DNA of 64,000 bases from Siphonodentalium dalli (Eukaryota; Mollusca; Scaphopoda; Gadilida; Siphonodentaliidae): assembly GCA_032622095.1 (NCBI GenBank), contig CP136061.1:88840983-88904982 (forward strand), read 5' to 3'. Numbering within the stretch: the stretch's first letter is position 1; each line of letters opens with the position of its first letter. This document shows positions 35,205 to 47,345 of this stretch, one piece after another. The notes under the pieces were generated by a model. That model did no database searches and was not told where the DNA came from. It saw only the letters and a program-made list of their open reading frames with translations. The position numbers and the translations under genes were made by a program.

Positions 35205-36049
35205 TCCTTTTATTTATATACATTTAGCGAAAAAGCCACTTTTGTAAATGTATTTAAATCGAAAAGTGTATCGTGACAAAATCAGCCCAAAATATCCCAT
35301 AGCACCATTGGCACAAGTTAACAGGAACAATTGAAACCCGATGATTTATTAAGTCAATCCTGCGCGAATCCAAATGCGCCCAAAACATTACGCGTTCGTC
35401 TTTCCAAACCCAAATGACGTATCGATGTTGTTATGAGCTTGCAGTTATTAGCTGTTGCGCATTCACCGAGAAATATTTGCAACTAGCCACGTGGGCGCTG
35501 ACCAATCAGAATGCTGGATTTAGTGATGACAACACTTAGTATGTAAATATAAGTCGCGTATAGCCAATAGTACCAGTTTTGAGTGACATGTGTGTATTTC
35601 AACTTAACGTGTCTTTTCGTCGGAAATAGTCTCAATGTTGTACGCTCGTTATACTTCCAGCTTCTACTTTTTGGTGGTTCTCCTTTGAAATGCCATGAAC
35701 GCCCCTCCAAATGAATAATATACCATTCTAATATACCTTTATAACTGGGGAGGGAGAATCCATTTATTAAAGAACGGGAATTCGTCCTAAAGATGTACCA
35801 AATTTGATGATCGAATTATTCCTCACAACTCTGGATCATCCCAGGCTACATTTACACAAAACCCATTTTACCCACAGTGAATAACTCGAAACACCAACAC
35901 GTCAATGTATATAATATATTTTACACATAATATTTACAGCTGTAAATAATTTACAATTATTTCATAACTTAGCTGTACAATTTTATGAACAAAGTTCACT
36001 CGTTAACATTAAGGGGCGTTCACACGCTGGCAAATTTGCCCGGCAACTT

Positions 36050-36321
36050 TTAACCCTGCAGGCTCATGACGGTTGCAGCTGGCGAAGCATTAAATACCAT
36101 ATGCCAGTACATTCTCTTATATAGGCGAGTCTCCCATATGGAGCCTCGCATATATAAGATAATTCACTGGCCTACAAGGTCAAGGTAAATAATGTTAGGC
36201 CAATGCACTCGCTCACATATGCGAGGCACCATATGGGCGACTCGCATATACATGTATAAGAAAATGCATTGGCACAGGGTTTTCGCAAAATGTCAGGAAG
36301 CTCCAGTCGTGGAAGGGTTAA
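36050..36321. mobile_element. TTAA-flanked hairpin element, CCCTTCCACGAC/CATGACGG subfamily
   Basis: TTAA-CCCTGCAGGCTCATGACGG at 36050 faces CCAGTCGTGGAAGGG-TTAA ending 36321. Two hairpin modules (about 36100-36170 and 36198-36274) lie inside. The termini differ from the CCCTTTACCCAACA group. The same termini occur, complete or partial, near 4445, 9838, 39655, 39724, 40634 and 47029. Confidence 0.75.
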
Positions 36322-36445
36322 CGGCAATTAAATTTTCAGAGGATAAAATGCATAATCGATGGGTGCGGTGCGGATGAATATCGCCAACTCAACTGGGGAA
36401 CTTCAGTCTGATTCTATATGTCACGCATAGCGGTTGGGGTCTAAG

Positions 36446-36536
36446 CAGAATGAGGTTCCCAGAGTGTGAATTTGGTGATGTTAGCCCGCCGCTCGAGATA
36501 GCGTCACTAAATTCACCCTCTGGGATCCTCATTCTG
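36446..36536. repeat. Hairpin 'CAGAATGAGGTCCCCAGAGG', copy 1
   Basis: CAGAATGAGGTTCCCAGAGT pairs with its complement ending at 36536 through a 'gtgatgttagcccgcc / gatagcgtcac' centre. Two more copies follow at 37441 and 37756. Confidence 0.8.
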
Positions 36537-37215
36537 AAAATGTCAGACACTATGTCCAGGCTCGGTTGCCGTGGTAAACAATTATGAATGTGAATCGAAG
36601 ACACATGTCAGGAACCTTCTGTCAAAAAATTTAGATATTATTACGATGATTTTTTTTATAATACATACAACGGTTCGGGACAGTTTTACTGGCTATTACT
36701 GGTAACACTGGTGTAAATAGGGTTCGGAGTGACATCTAGCGGATATATATAGGAGAGAATAAAATAGACATGGGCCCTGATTGGTCAATAGCCTGGTGTG
36801 ATTTTCGCATAAAAAAATCGTCACACCTCTTCCCTATTATTTTCCATAGGCACAGGAATTAACCCTTTGTAGTGAAGTTTGAATTTGTTGGTGTGGTCTA
36901 AAATATGACAGTATTTTTTAATGCGGTTCTGACACTAGTTACGAAAATACAAGATTTAAAGGCGAATTCCCTGCTAGACGGACATGACTTTTTTGCGTAA
37001 AAATTTTCCCCAAATGTCAATTTTGGAACCAACATTTATATTGCCAACAATAAACGCTTAGCACTGAGGCCAATGGAAAAACATTTACACCAGTGTAACC
37101 TATTGCAAGAACAGAAACTTCTAGCGTTCTCTCGTGCAGTGTACCAAGAGGGAGAACTCTATCTTGTTAGCACCCTCAATCAAGGTAAAATCCATATTCA
37201 ACTGAGAGATATCAC

Positions 37216-37350
37216 GGCGAAATATTCCACTTTATTATTATTATCTTCAGTTTTACCGCGAAATATACCACTTTATTATTATTATTATCTTCAGTTTTAC
37301 CGCGAAATATAACACTTTATTATTATTATCTTCAGTTTTATCTGTACTTT
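37216..37350. repeat. Three tandem copies of a roughly 44-bp unit
   Basis: The unit 'GCGAAATATACCACTTTATT' followed by (ATT)n and 'atcttcagttttac' is repeated three times with microsatellite length differences. Confidence 0.85.
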
Positions 37351-37440
37351 ATTCACACAAAAAACTATTTGTAGTCTTGAAATCGGGTTGTATGATAATG
37401 TGGATCGGAACAAGCCTGAGTTAAGTGTGCCTGTCATTTG

Positions 37441-37531
37441 CAGAATGAGGTCACCAGAGGGTTAATTTAGTGACGCTATCCCACACAGAGGGCTAGCATC
37501 ACTAAATTCACCCTCTGGGTACCTCATACTG
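37441..37531. repeat. Hairpin 'CAGAATGAGG', copy 2
   Basis: Same hairpin as 36446-36536, with an inverted arm ending CCTCATACTG. Confidence 0.78.
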
Positions 37532-37755
37532 CTTACGCCTCATCTTCTCTGAAAAGCTTCTTTATTATCATATTTCTATGGAAACGTCTTCAATTAGATT
37601 CCATTCCTTTTTTAGTTTAGTTTCTCTATATCCCCAAATTTGCAGACGACACATTGCATAATCGAGGTTCCCAATGGGTGTACATCACAATATCCACCAT
37701 TTGGGAACTTCAATCTGAGTCTATAATTATGTCTCCCATAGCAGATGAGGCCATG

Positions 37756-37847
37756 CAGAATGAGGTCCCCCAGAGGGTGAATGTAGTGATATTAGCCCGC
37801 TGTGCGGGATAGCGACACTAAATTCACCCTCTGGGGACCTCATTCTG
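37756..37847. repeat. Hairpin 'CAGAATGAGG', copy 3
   Basis: Best-conserved copy: CAGAATGAGGTCCCCCAGAG pairs with CTCTGGGGACCTCATTCTG. Flanking text (gggaacttcaatctgagtctat) is shared with copy 1, so the repeated unit is longer than the hairpin. Confidence 0.82.
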
Positions 37848-37998
37848 CAAATGACAAGAACACTAAACTCAGACTTGGTTCGGAAGAGATACGCCCATCA
37901 TTCAGTGTGTTACTTACAGTTGACTGAAATAAGAGTTCGAACATCAGTCTGACAAGAATTAATCATGACAGAATTTGTTGCATTTCGTCGCTCTAATA

Positions 37999-38480
37999 CA
38001 CGGTGGGGAATCACGCGGTTTCGAGTTAATAAGTATCATGCATTCAAAATGGCCGAGAAGAGGGAAAATGTAATAAACTAGGATATGACACATTACATAG
38101 TGTTTTGGCAGCCATGCGAACATATGCTGTACTATTTTTCAAACAAGCTGATACCTCATTTGTGTCCAAACTCACAGTTGTTTGCTCTAACATTCTGACC
38201 AAAGTTGTCAGTCGAAGGATTCTCCTATAGATGTATGGACTGGTGTATTCCACGAAACTTCGACTGGCAACTTTGGTCAGAATGTTATTGAAACTACTGA
38301 GTATTTCGGAACAGATACGGTATCAACTTGTTTTTAAAATAAACTAGCATATGCTCGCAGCAGTCAAAATGTTATGTTTTGTGTTAGTTCCTCATATATT
38401 TTTTGTACGTTTTCGCTCGCTTCGGCCATTTTGCATGCGTGGTACTCACCAACCTCGAAACCACGTGATTCCCCATCGTG
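37999..38480. mobile_element. TIR element CACGGTGGGGAATCACG, copy 1
   Basis: CACGGTGGGGAATCACGCGG at 37999 is mirrored by CCACGTGATTCCCCATCGTG at 38480. Subterminal arms (gcattcaaaatggccga / tcggccattttgcatgc) also pair. An internal stem pairs 'attctgaccaaagttgtcagtcgaag' with 'cttcgactggcaactttggtcagaat'. A second copy at 49409-49947 is nested in another element. Confidence 0.85.
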
Positions 38481-38704
38481 TTATAGACACCTGTCACATA
38501 ATGAACTACGACAGATAATTTTTTACGAATAGGGTACTACGTCACTAGAATTTGTGTTCTTTCTATTCGTTGTCGTTTTTCCCTATTCGTTGTTATACGG
38601 TTTCGGATTTTCAACAAAACTCACAAATAAAATACATCATATAATAATACGTTGGCGATCGTTCTCAGATCCTCAATGTTGGAGATGTTTCTGAGATTGT
38701 GTAC

Positions 38705-39068
38705 TTAAAGACATATTATGGACTTGTTCGGTGCGTTAAACTGTTAAGTTAGTATTCAGGCAGTATGCCAACTGCCAATCTACTACAGCGCCGAAAATCT
38801 GAAGTAAATCTACCCTACCATTCCATAGAAAACATCATCTGAACTTCGCTCAATTGTAAATATTTACTTCTTGATTCGGGACGCAACTATCGGTGATAAA
38901 GTAATGAAAACGATTTCGCCATAGAGTGTCACTGAATTTAATTAATATATAATAATGACGCTGTGTGTTGTCAGTTTGGATTTAATATTTGTAAAAATAA
39001 CAACCTTTAGCAAGATTATCCTCCATTTCTATTTGATCACCCTACCGGGGTGTTTCACATCACTTTAA
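38705..39068. mobile_element. TTAA-ended element, family E, copy 1
   Basis: Begins TTAAAGACATATTATGGACT and ends TCCGGTAGGG-type text, here CACCCTACCGGGGTGTTTCA followed by CATCACTTTAA. Other copies are at 43590-45147 (interrupted), 50932-51303 and 53565-53942. The two ends are different sequences sharing only TTAAAG, so this is not a long-TIR element. Unit length is about 365 bp. Confidence 0.75.
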
Positions 39069-39469
39069 ATTGTGATCGCCATGTGATCTTAATTTTTACC
39101 TAATAGTGATAATCAAATCGTTCGTCGTCGTGAAACGCGAGAATCTTGTCAAGGCTAAGCTATATGACCTGAAAACAACATAATAACTGCGAGTGGCAAC
39201 CACGATTGTCTCACAAACGGACTCGTTGTCAATCCTGCGAAAAGGTTATTGGACCGTCCGAAAAATTTACGACTACAAATAGCTATACGTATTTTTTATC
39301 TGCCGTAGTTCATTTTGCGAAGGGTTTCTAATAAGGGACTCGAAAACACAATGTGGCATATTCCATAATTCCAAAAATGTGTGATTCAAAAGTGTTCAGT
39401 AGATAGATGGCCCTCTATAAGAATTTGATATATTTTTTTGACGGGAGCTGTGCTGGTGCAGCACTAAAG

Positions 39470-39921
39470 ATCATGTGCCAGTGCATTCACTTTGATATGG
39501 GATCCTCGCATATATAAGAGAATACACTGGCCTACAATGTCATGGTAACTATTGTTAGGCCAATGTATTCTCATATACATGCGAGGCTCCATGCATATGT
39601 GAGACTTGCATATGTAAGAGAATGCATTGGCACATGGTTTTCACAAATTAGGCATTAACCCTTTCATGGCCGCCCTCAATAAGAATTTCATGAAACTTTG
39701 CCAGGCAATTTTGCCACCTGTGTTAACCCTTTCATGACGGGAGGCGCGCTGTTACAGCATTAAAAATCATGTGCCAGTGCATTCTCATAAATATGCGAGT
39801 CTTCCATACGGAGCCTCACATATATAAGAGAATTCATTAGCTTACACGGTCAAGGTAAATATTATTAGGCCAATGTATTCTCTTCATATGCTAGGCTCCA
39901 TATTAGAGACATTGCTTATAT
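39470..39921. mobile_element. Array of diverged hairpin-module elements
   Basis: Degenerate modules lie at about 39476-39535, 39558-39632, 39773-39841 and 39868 onward. TTAA ends with the CCCTTTCATGGC/CCCTTTCATGACGG type lie at about 39656 and 39725. Several TTAACCC elements appear to have landed in or next to one another. The rightmost is cut at 39921 by the GTGACCC element. Confidence 0.65.
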
Positions 39922-40375
39922 GTGACCCGCCATATCAAATCCAGTCGTAAGTCGGGTTTTTTTTACCCTGTGCCAATGCATTCTCTTATATATGCGAGTC
40001 GACCATAGGTCGCCTCGCATATATAAGAGAATGCATTGGCCTAACAATTTTTTATCATGTTTTTTAAATAAATGTTTCTTACAATTTTAGGACATAAAAT
40101 AAAAAACATCCATTACCCTGCAGGGAGCCCCACACATATATAGAAGCATATAGAAGAGTGTCTGCTCATGTTTGTCTGGGGCTCTGTATGGGTGAAATTA
40201 TAAAAGTGTTAAAGAATACAAGAACAAATTATTAAAATTGTAAAAAATTGTTAGGCCAATGCATTCTCTCATATATGCGAGGCGACCCATGGTCGACTCG
40301 CATATATAAGAGAATGCATTGGCACAGGGTAAATAAAAATCCCGACTTACGACTGGATTTGATATGGCGGGTCAC
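39922..40375. mobile_element. MITE with GTGACCCGCCATATC termini, copy 1
   Basis: GTGACCCGCCATATCAAATC at 39922 and its inverse ending at 40375 form terminal repeats of about 45 bp that run on into ACCCTGTGCCAATGC. Two hairpin modules (39974-40042 and 40255-40323) lie just inside. Between them 'gccccacacatatatagaagcatatagaagag' and 'gtttgtctggggctc' form a further inverted pair. Inserted inside a diverged TTAACCC element. Confidence 0.88.
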
Positions 40376-40638
40376 ATATAAGAGAATGCATTGGCTTACA
40401 GGGCCTTCTGGTTCGCTCCACCACATACAATCCAAAAAAAAATTGTTTGCCAAATGTATTCTCTTATATATGCGAGGCTCCCTATGGGATACTAGGATAT
40501 ATAAGAGATAGCATTGGCTTACAAGGCCTATGTATTCTCTTATATATGCGAGGCTCCCTATGGGATACTTGGATATATAAGAGATTGCATTGGCACAGAG
40601 CAAAATTTCAGAAAGCTCAAGTCATGGAAGGGTCAACG
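40376..40638. mobile_element. Right part of the interrupted hairpin element
   Basis: A half module (40376-40397), two further modules (40449-40518, 40525-40593) and the end AGTCATGGAAGGGTCAAC at about 40619-40638. It continues the array left of 39922. Confidence 0.65.
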
Positions 40639-41222
40639 TATAGCCTAAACTGACAAGGAGATTGCACCCCCATAACATTCAGTTCTCATTTCGACGAGTC
40701 ACGTGTATTAATCCTTTCTTTAATAAATACGCACTGGCGAGTAGGCTCAGATAAGTTCAACATACGGTCATAGGTCTTTTGTTGAAATTATGATTTGAAC
40801 ATTTCCCGCCACTGAATAGGAATAATTCAGCACTTGTATTATCTTGTCGTCTGGTAATTTACCCTGAACACATCTCCCAACGAATAATAGACCATTTATA
40901 TATGCACTCCTTATCTTTATATTAAAAAGATCCATTTCCCGACCTGAATTTCCGATTAAGACTGATGCCCTCATCGCGCTATCAATATATAGCAATTAAA
41001 TTCATTAGGAATTGTAGTTCAAGTCGCTAAAGAGGGACCCACTGATGTCATAGCAGATCCAAGCACTTGGCCATGCAGGGGTGGTTCCTGTAAATATAGG
41101 CCGATATTTTGCTATCAAATCATTCGCAAGTTTTGAGAATATATTCAGGAATTTTGCGTCAGAAGATAGCTTATTGTTTCCTGATTAATGTGTGTGTTTT
41201 TTTCCAACTCAAATTATGTTGG

Positions 41223-41539
41223 TCACACTTGTTTGAGTCTCTTTAACTTCCGTTTCCTATTCCGCGAACTTTTGTTATAACGTTGTTTGAATTTCTTGGC
41301 TTTTCTGAACACGATCTGCGTTCCGTTTCCGATTCCTTCAAGTCCTTTGCACGTTTGAATGTCCACCCACTTCCGGCAGGTCTTGCACTTAACTTCACAG
41401 CACCAATTGAATTTACATTCACACTTCTCCTCCAATAGCACTGTTTTGGTGTTGTATCCTCGACCACAACACATGATATCACAACCGTCCGTTCCCATAG
41501 AAGTCTTATTGCACTGTCGCCCAACTGTACCCAGTGAAC
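41223..41539 (-). CDS. Wnt2: Wnt2-type protein, last coding exon
   Basis: The acceptor (aatttcag on the minus strand) ends at 41540. Two bases complete the Gly split from exon 47395-47659. The exon reads [49 protein letters not shown] and VDIQTC, with stop TGA at 41223-41225. This is the C-terminal cysteine-rich domain of Wnts, the part that grips Frizzled, with the expected CCGRGYN and FxWCCxVxC signatures and 11 cysteines. After the last conserved Cys the protein continues for 42 residues, about 16 of them Lys or Arg ([11 protein letters not shown]...[11 protein letters not shown]), where vertebrate Wnt2 ends within about 20. The tail could be real or could reflect an unseen splice. No clear AATAAA was found downstream. 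Confidence 0.93.
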
Positions 41540-41566
41540 CTGAAATTAAAGGGTTACTTTATTCAA

Positions 41567-41568
41567 AT

Positions 41569-41619
<51 letters not shown>

Positions 41620-41632
41620 GGTGGTGGTGGTG
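41567..41632. repeat. (GTT)n(GGT)n microsatellite
   Basis: About 11 GTT followed by about 9 GGT triplets, next to the Wnt2 last-exon acceptor. It produces accidental open frames. Confidence 0.97.
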
Positions 41633-41802
41633 TTTCGATGTGCTCTGCTTCGTAAAATAAGGTAAGCAGATTGTCTTCTGGGTACGAAGTAATGTTGCAG
41701 ACGGCAAATAAGCCGGAATGCAAAAATAGAAGGCTCGTCATAGAGATATTTTATAGTACAGTTTTCAGGCAAATGTATCAACTAAATAGTCCCAGATACT
41801 CA

Positions 41803-42060
41803 TTAAAGGTACTCAATCCGATTAAGCACCCCTAAATTACTATTCGGGGTTAAAAAATATTTGATTCGAATCGAGGAACCCACCCATCAAATCTATCTTA
41901 CAACCGCAATTTGTCCGGTTGTAGAGTGATCACATGGCGATTTGTGAAATATGTTATTTTTCGAAATGTTTAATTATTTGTGGCCCAGAAACGAGTCGTC
42001 AAACCGATTGTCTCGGATAAAATTGTGGATCAAGATGGATAACTCTAAAATCAAGTGGTA
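41803..42060. mobile_element. Foldback MITE, family D, partial
   Basis: TTAAAGGTACTCAATCCGAT left end, then 'ttgattcgaatcgaggaacccacccatcaaa'. The right side ends in 'gataactctaaaatcaagtggtaata' without the terminus. Confidence 0.7.
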
Positions 42061-42171
42061 ATACGGCCAAATTTCGTATACGAAAGTGATAATACGGCCA
42101 TATTTCGTTGAACAACATATTGATAAATATCACGTTTTGTGAAATTTTATGCCAGCGGTTAGCATTATTTT

Positions 42172-42285
42172 TATGACGGCGAGAGCTTTCCGATGAATGG
42201 CAACAAGCCATATTTCCGACTAAATCCTGAAAAATTACCCATAATTCTGCTCTGGTTAAGTGGTCAATTAATTTGGGCATTACTG
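42172..42285. mobile_element. MITE family F, right half
   Basis: 'GACGGCGAGAGCTTTCCGAT' through 'ccataattctgctctggttaagtggtcaat' to GGGCATTACTG. It matches the right arm of the complete copy at 48873-49105. Confidence 0.75.
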
Positions 42286-42820
42286 TATGTATCACACGGC
42301 AACACTGAGCACAACATACTTAACATCCGACCCCGAAGAAAAGTTATTCAATATCATAACATCTGAATGACAGCGAAAAGTAATTAAATTTAATAGAGAG
42401 TTCTGTCAGTATTCGTGTGTCATGAACTTCGTCATCAAGTGGCTTGTTTTTCTTATTACGAGCTTCATTGTGTCGGGGGTTCATTTTGTGGCGGGTTTTG
42501 ATCACCTCAATTATGACACCCGGATCAAATGTGCTAAGAAAAACGATCGTCGTGTTTACCTATGTATCGCTATCATACCGCTAGGGTTTTGAAATGTGAG
42601 TGTATAGAAATCCTGGATCCCATCATCCCATCATATCTATAGATTGTGTCGGCTGCATGGACCAAGAACAGAAATAGCTGGTCGCCTAACTACGTGTTGT
42701 GCCACAAGAAATGCCCCGATATACAAGTACAATTACCCAGCGTATCGTTTTGTATGAACTATACATACTCATGTACTTTAAGCTATATAACTAGTCAATT
42801 CAAAAATATAGCATATACTC

Positions 42821-43299
42821 TTAAAGGTACTCAATCCGATCAGAGGGTCCTATATTACTATTTATTTGGCTTTGGGGGTAAAAAATAATTGATTCGAGTC
42901 GAGGAACCTACCAATCAACGCTCAGGGTGATCAGATATCGATATTTGAAGTTTCGTTATTTCTATTCTTTCTGTCCCAGAACACAGTCAAAATTGCGTTA
43001 TTATTACCACTTGATTTTAGAGTTATCTATCCTTGTCTGTTTGAATAGTGTTTTGGTGTATACATCTCGAGCAGATTACGAAGTTAAGGGCAATTATTAC
43101 TACTCATCTCGAGAAAATAACAAATTTCAAAAATCAATATCTAATAACTCTCGAGCTTTGTTTGATGGGTTCCTCGACTCGAATCAAATATTGTTTACCC
43201 CCAAAGCCAAAGAAATAGTAATATAGGACCCTCTGATCGGATTGTTGTTGTTGGAATCTGTTGAGATGGGGACCCTCTGATCGGATTGAGTACCCTTAA
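42821..43299. mobile_element. Foldback MITE, family D, best copy
   Basis: TTAAAGGTACTCAATCCGAT at 42821 is mirrored by ATCGGATTGAGTACCCTTAA at 43299. Arms of about 130 bp pair through 'gggtcctatattactatt', 'ggctttgggggtaaa' and 'gattcgagtcgaggaacc'. The right side carries a partial duplication of the end (43240-43255 and 43270-43299). Confidence 0.88.
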
Positions 43300-43845
43300 A
43301 GATGGATTATCTCTTCATATAACAATTTTGAAATAGTTGCGTGGGTATAAAATAATAAATATGAATTTAAGACCCCTGTCCGGAAACGCTTCTTAATATT
43401 GTTTTTATTTCGAATATTTTATTATAAAATGAGATGATTAAATGGGACACTTTATTGTTCTATTTTTGGAATAGACCATTCAGCCGATACTATATATAGC
43501 GATAAAGATCATTAGGGTGTTCTCACAGCTACGTTCCGAACGTCAAATGTCCCAGATTGATTGTTTGTATTGTTTTATTCCATAGTTATAAGCGCAGTTG
43601 GTATTCAGGCGCTATGCCAACTGGAGGAATGTAGCATTCTAGAAAAATCGACGAAAATTTTAAACAAATCGACCTTACAACTTCATAGAAAACATCGCCT
43701 GAACTACGCAGAATTGTAAACATTTACTTCTCGATTCGGGACGCAACTATCTGCAATATACTAACGAAAACGATTTCGCCATCGAGAGTCACTGTATTTA
43801 ATTAATATATAAGAATGACGGTGCTTGTTGTCTATTTGGATATAA

Positions 43846-45041
43846 TAACGAACCAAAGCCGCTTTGGGTCGTATATAGGCTATATCTGATTTTGTGACGT
43901 CACCAATTATTAACTAATACGACGCTCTATTTTTTGAATTTGGGGAGCACTTTTGTCGGACAGTAGATCGGTAGGCCTAAAGCATTATTGTCGTAATCGG
44001 CTGTCAAGAGGCCAACACAAATCAGTCGATGTGCAACATTCTCCTATCTATATAAACGTCATACAATAATTTGTGTGTTTTGTTATTTATAAAGTCAGAA
44101 TACCGAGTTAATAAACGTCAGAATTCCGAGTTAAAAGACAGAATTCCAAGTTGATGAAGTCAAAATTCCGAATTATAATGAAAGAATTCCGAGTTTGGAA
44201 AGTCAGAATTCCGAGTTTATAAAGTCAGAATTCCGAGTTAAAAAGACAGAATTCCGAGTTATAAAGTCAAAATTCCGAGTTTATAAAGTCAGAATTCTGA
44301 GTTAAAAAGACAGAATTCCGAGTTATAAAGTAAGAAATCTGAGTTAATAAAGTCAAAATTCCGAGTTACAAAGATAGAATTCCGAGTTTTAAAGTAAGAA
44401 ATCTGAGTTAATAAAGTCAAAATTCCGAGTTTTAAAGTAAGAAATCTAGTTAATAAAGTCATAATTCCGAGTTAAAAGACATAATTCCGAGTTTATAAAG
44501 TCAAAATTCCGAGTTTATAAAGTCAGAATTCCGAGTTAAAAAGACAGAATTCCGAGTTATAAAGTCAGAATTCCGAGTTATAAAGTCAGAATTCCGAGTT
44601 ATAAAGTCAAAATTCCGAGTTATAAAGTCAGAAATCCGAGTTAATAAAGTCAAAATTCCAAGTTATAAAGATAGAATTCCGAGTTCGTAAAGTCATAATT
44701 CCGAGTTTATAAAGTCAGAATTCCGAGTTAAAAAGACAGAATTCCGAGTTATAAAGTCAGAATTCCGAGTTATAAAGTCAGAATTCCGAGTTAAAAAGAG
44801 AGAATTCCGAGTTAAAAAGAGAGAATTCCGAGGTTATAAAGTCAGACTACGCGGAAGTACGATTGGCCTAATTTTACTCTAATTACTTTTAGTGATAATC
44901 ACCACCCAGGAAATATAGGCTTATGTAAATTTTATTTGAAGGGAATACCAGGGAATCTATAAACAGATTTTGATAAATAAAAAACAAACAAATAAAACAA
45001 AAAAGCCACAGCTACACTGAGTGGTTTGCCTTGGTTCGTTA
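43846..45041. mobile_element. TIR element TAACGAACCAAAGC containing an EcoRI-rich minisatellite
   Basis: TAACGAACCAAAGCC at 43846 is mirrored by GGTTTGCCTTGGTTCGTTA ending 45041. It interrupts a family E copy, which defines its borders. Most of the interior is an 'agtcagaattccgagtt' tandem array. A solo end is seen at about 3236 ('aattaacgaaccaaagctg'). Confidence 0.75.
44092..44846. repeat. Minisatellite of 17-21 bp units with repeated GAATTC
   Basis: About 40 copies of ATAAAGTCAGAATTCCGAGT-like units, varying by small indels (taaaaagacagaattccg, taaagtaagaaatctg). Many carry an EcoRI site. Confidence 0.95.
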
Positions 45042-47028
45042 ATTACGCTAGCATATGATCATATTATGTATACAATTTACTACTTTGAGCAAGATTATTC
45101 TCCATGTCTATTTGATCACCCTACCGGAGTGTTTCACACCACTTTAACAGTAACCACTATGGTTCGTTAGCTAAACAACCACACGTTTTTAGACCAGAAA
45201 ATATTCGAAATATAATCAAAATTAATCGATAGAAGCTTATCGCTTTAAATAAAATTGTTTCGTGGGTATGAAATAATACGTATGAGTTGGAAATCCCTGC
45301 CCGGAAACGATTATATCAATTAATATTGATTTTATTTAGATATTATTTTATTCAATTAATGGGACACTTCTTTGTTCTATAAATAGAACTTTTTTTAGAT
45401 AGAGGCCTCCATCGTGGTGCTCCGAACGGATGCGAGCCACAAAATGTCTCCGATTGATTGTATCTATTGTGATATTAAGTGCGAATCAAGTAGATTTTCA
45501 ATGATTAAAATAACTGACATAACAAAACACGCAAATAAAAATGACAGTCGTGAATACCGGGGACCATTATTAACTGCACAAAGTTATTTTATACGAAAAC
45601 AAATTCCAAATAAAATCAATATTAATTGATAGACGCGTTTCCGGACAGGGGTCTTAGATTCGTATTTATTATTCCATACCCAGAAAAGTATATAGATCAT
45701 GTTGCGGAAGAGTTAATCCACCTTTGACGATACAATGATAAGGACAGAGAAGGGGGAGATGATCTAGCAACAAGCAGTTACCCGCTTGATTAGCTATATC
45801 TCCTCAGGAATGTTGAAATGTAGAAGTAATAAAGAAGCGCAAGTCTCGTCGGTCAAAAGCTGTTCATGTCGTGTGTTTTGTGTTGTTTTACCACCGACTT
45901 TAATTAAAGATGCCCTGTCATATTTGACACCATATTGTCACTATATGTACGCTTTATATGCCAGAATATTATTTTTTAGATCGGATCCATGAGAAGGTTT
46001 TAATGACCAAATATCGACTTTCAAAAGAGGAAGTTTTAACATGTTTTGCATTTTTGTCAGCCTGGAAAACGAGGTTTTTGTCTCAATTAGAACATATCTC
46101 ATCTACTAATTATAATATACTCACATATTCACTCATATTATATGTTGAGAAAATTCCACCAACACATATGTCATGTGACATGTCTACACAATTCCCGAAG
46201 GTAGAATTTATACACATTTGTTCTAAGAGTGTTGGGTTATGAAGGCATAATGTTAGGACATAATAAATTAAATGAGTACATATTCATGGCGTATATGCTG
46301 ATCAGCATGGACCTGTTTAGAAAATTCTTGTGTACGTCGTTATGGTTGTTTGAGACTAATCCCTTGTTCATACTTATTTTTTGTATACATGTACATAGAA
46401 ACTGGAATTAGGTAGACTATGTAATGTTCACATGAATCACCCATCGTGATACTACAAACAAAATGAATCTAACAAGCCATAAGTTCAATTTAAATTGGAA
46501 TTAGTTGTCAAAGACCGAATATATTACATCACGATGGTTCGCTTCGCCCGCAAATGAGTAGTTTGTGAAATATGGATTATATGAGATTATACGAGACGAT
46601 GATCTTTCCTCAGTAACTTTAGCCAATTTGGAAAGTGCACTGTATACCACACGTATGTATAATAGTACAACTACTGATATATACATGTATAGAGTTCTCA
46701 AAACGCGCTTAGATATCTTGAGCAATACTTTTGAACAACTTACAAGTATAATATAAAATTACTCTTGTCTATGGTGAACTTTAATGTATTGCTTAAAGGA
46801 GCACAAGACACTCGCGATGCATGGGTAAGTTTGCAAAAATAAAAAAACATTCTACGATTTCAGCTATTTTCTATTACTCTATGGGCACCTTCTGAGACAC
46901 AGACATTCCAATGGTTATGAATTATAGTATTTTTATCATATTTTATGTAATAGATTGCTATTAAAACCGTATATCAAGGCACTATAAAACAAATAATCAG
47001 TGAATCGAAAATTAGATGGGCCTTTAAC

Positions 47029-47345
47029 CCTTTCATGGCGGAAGCTACGCTGGCGCAACAGAAGGGCCCTGTGCCAATGTATTCTCTTACATATATGCGA
47101 GTCGACCATAGGTCGCCTCGCATATATAAGAGAATGCACTGGCCTAACAATTTTTTATCAATTTTTCTTACATTCTTTAACAATTTTTATCATTTTTTTC
47201 TTACATTCTTTAACAATTTTTATCGTATTTTATAATTTTTTCTTACATTCTATAACAATTTTTATCTTGTCTCTTATATTCTTTAACAATTTTATCATTT
47301 TTATCATTTTTTCTTAAATTCTTTAACAACTTTAGAATTTTTTAG
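47029..47345. mobile_element. TTAA-ended hairpin element with T-rich tail
   Basis: TTAACCCTTTCATGGCGGAA at about 47026, then a hairpin module (about 47077-47146). This is followed by repeated 'attttttcttacattctttaacaa' units to about 47345, close to the Wnt2 exon donor at 47394. No right TTAA end was found. Confidence 0.7.

Larger units (their letters stand above)
43590..45147. mobile_element. Family E element interrupted by a satellite-bearing element
   Basis: The left piece (43590-43845, 'ggtattcaggcgctatgccaac' to 'tctatttggatataa') and right piece (45042-45147, 'agcaagattattctccatg' to 'caccactttaa') together correspond to the copy at 38705-39068. The insertion at 43846-45041 splits it. 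Confidence 0.8.
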
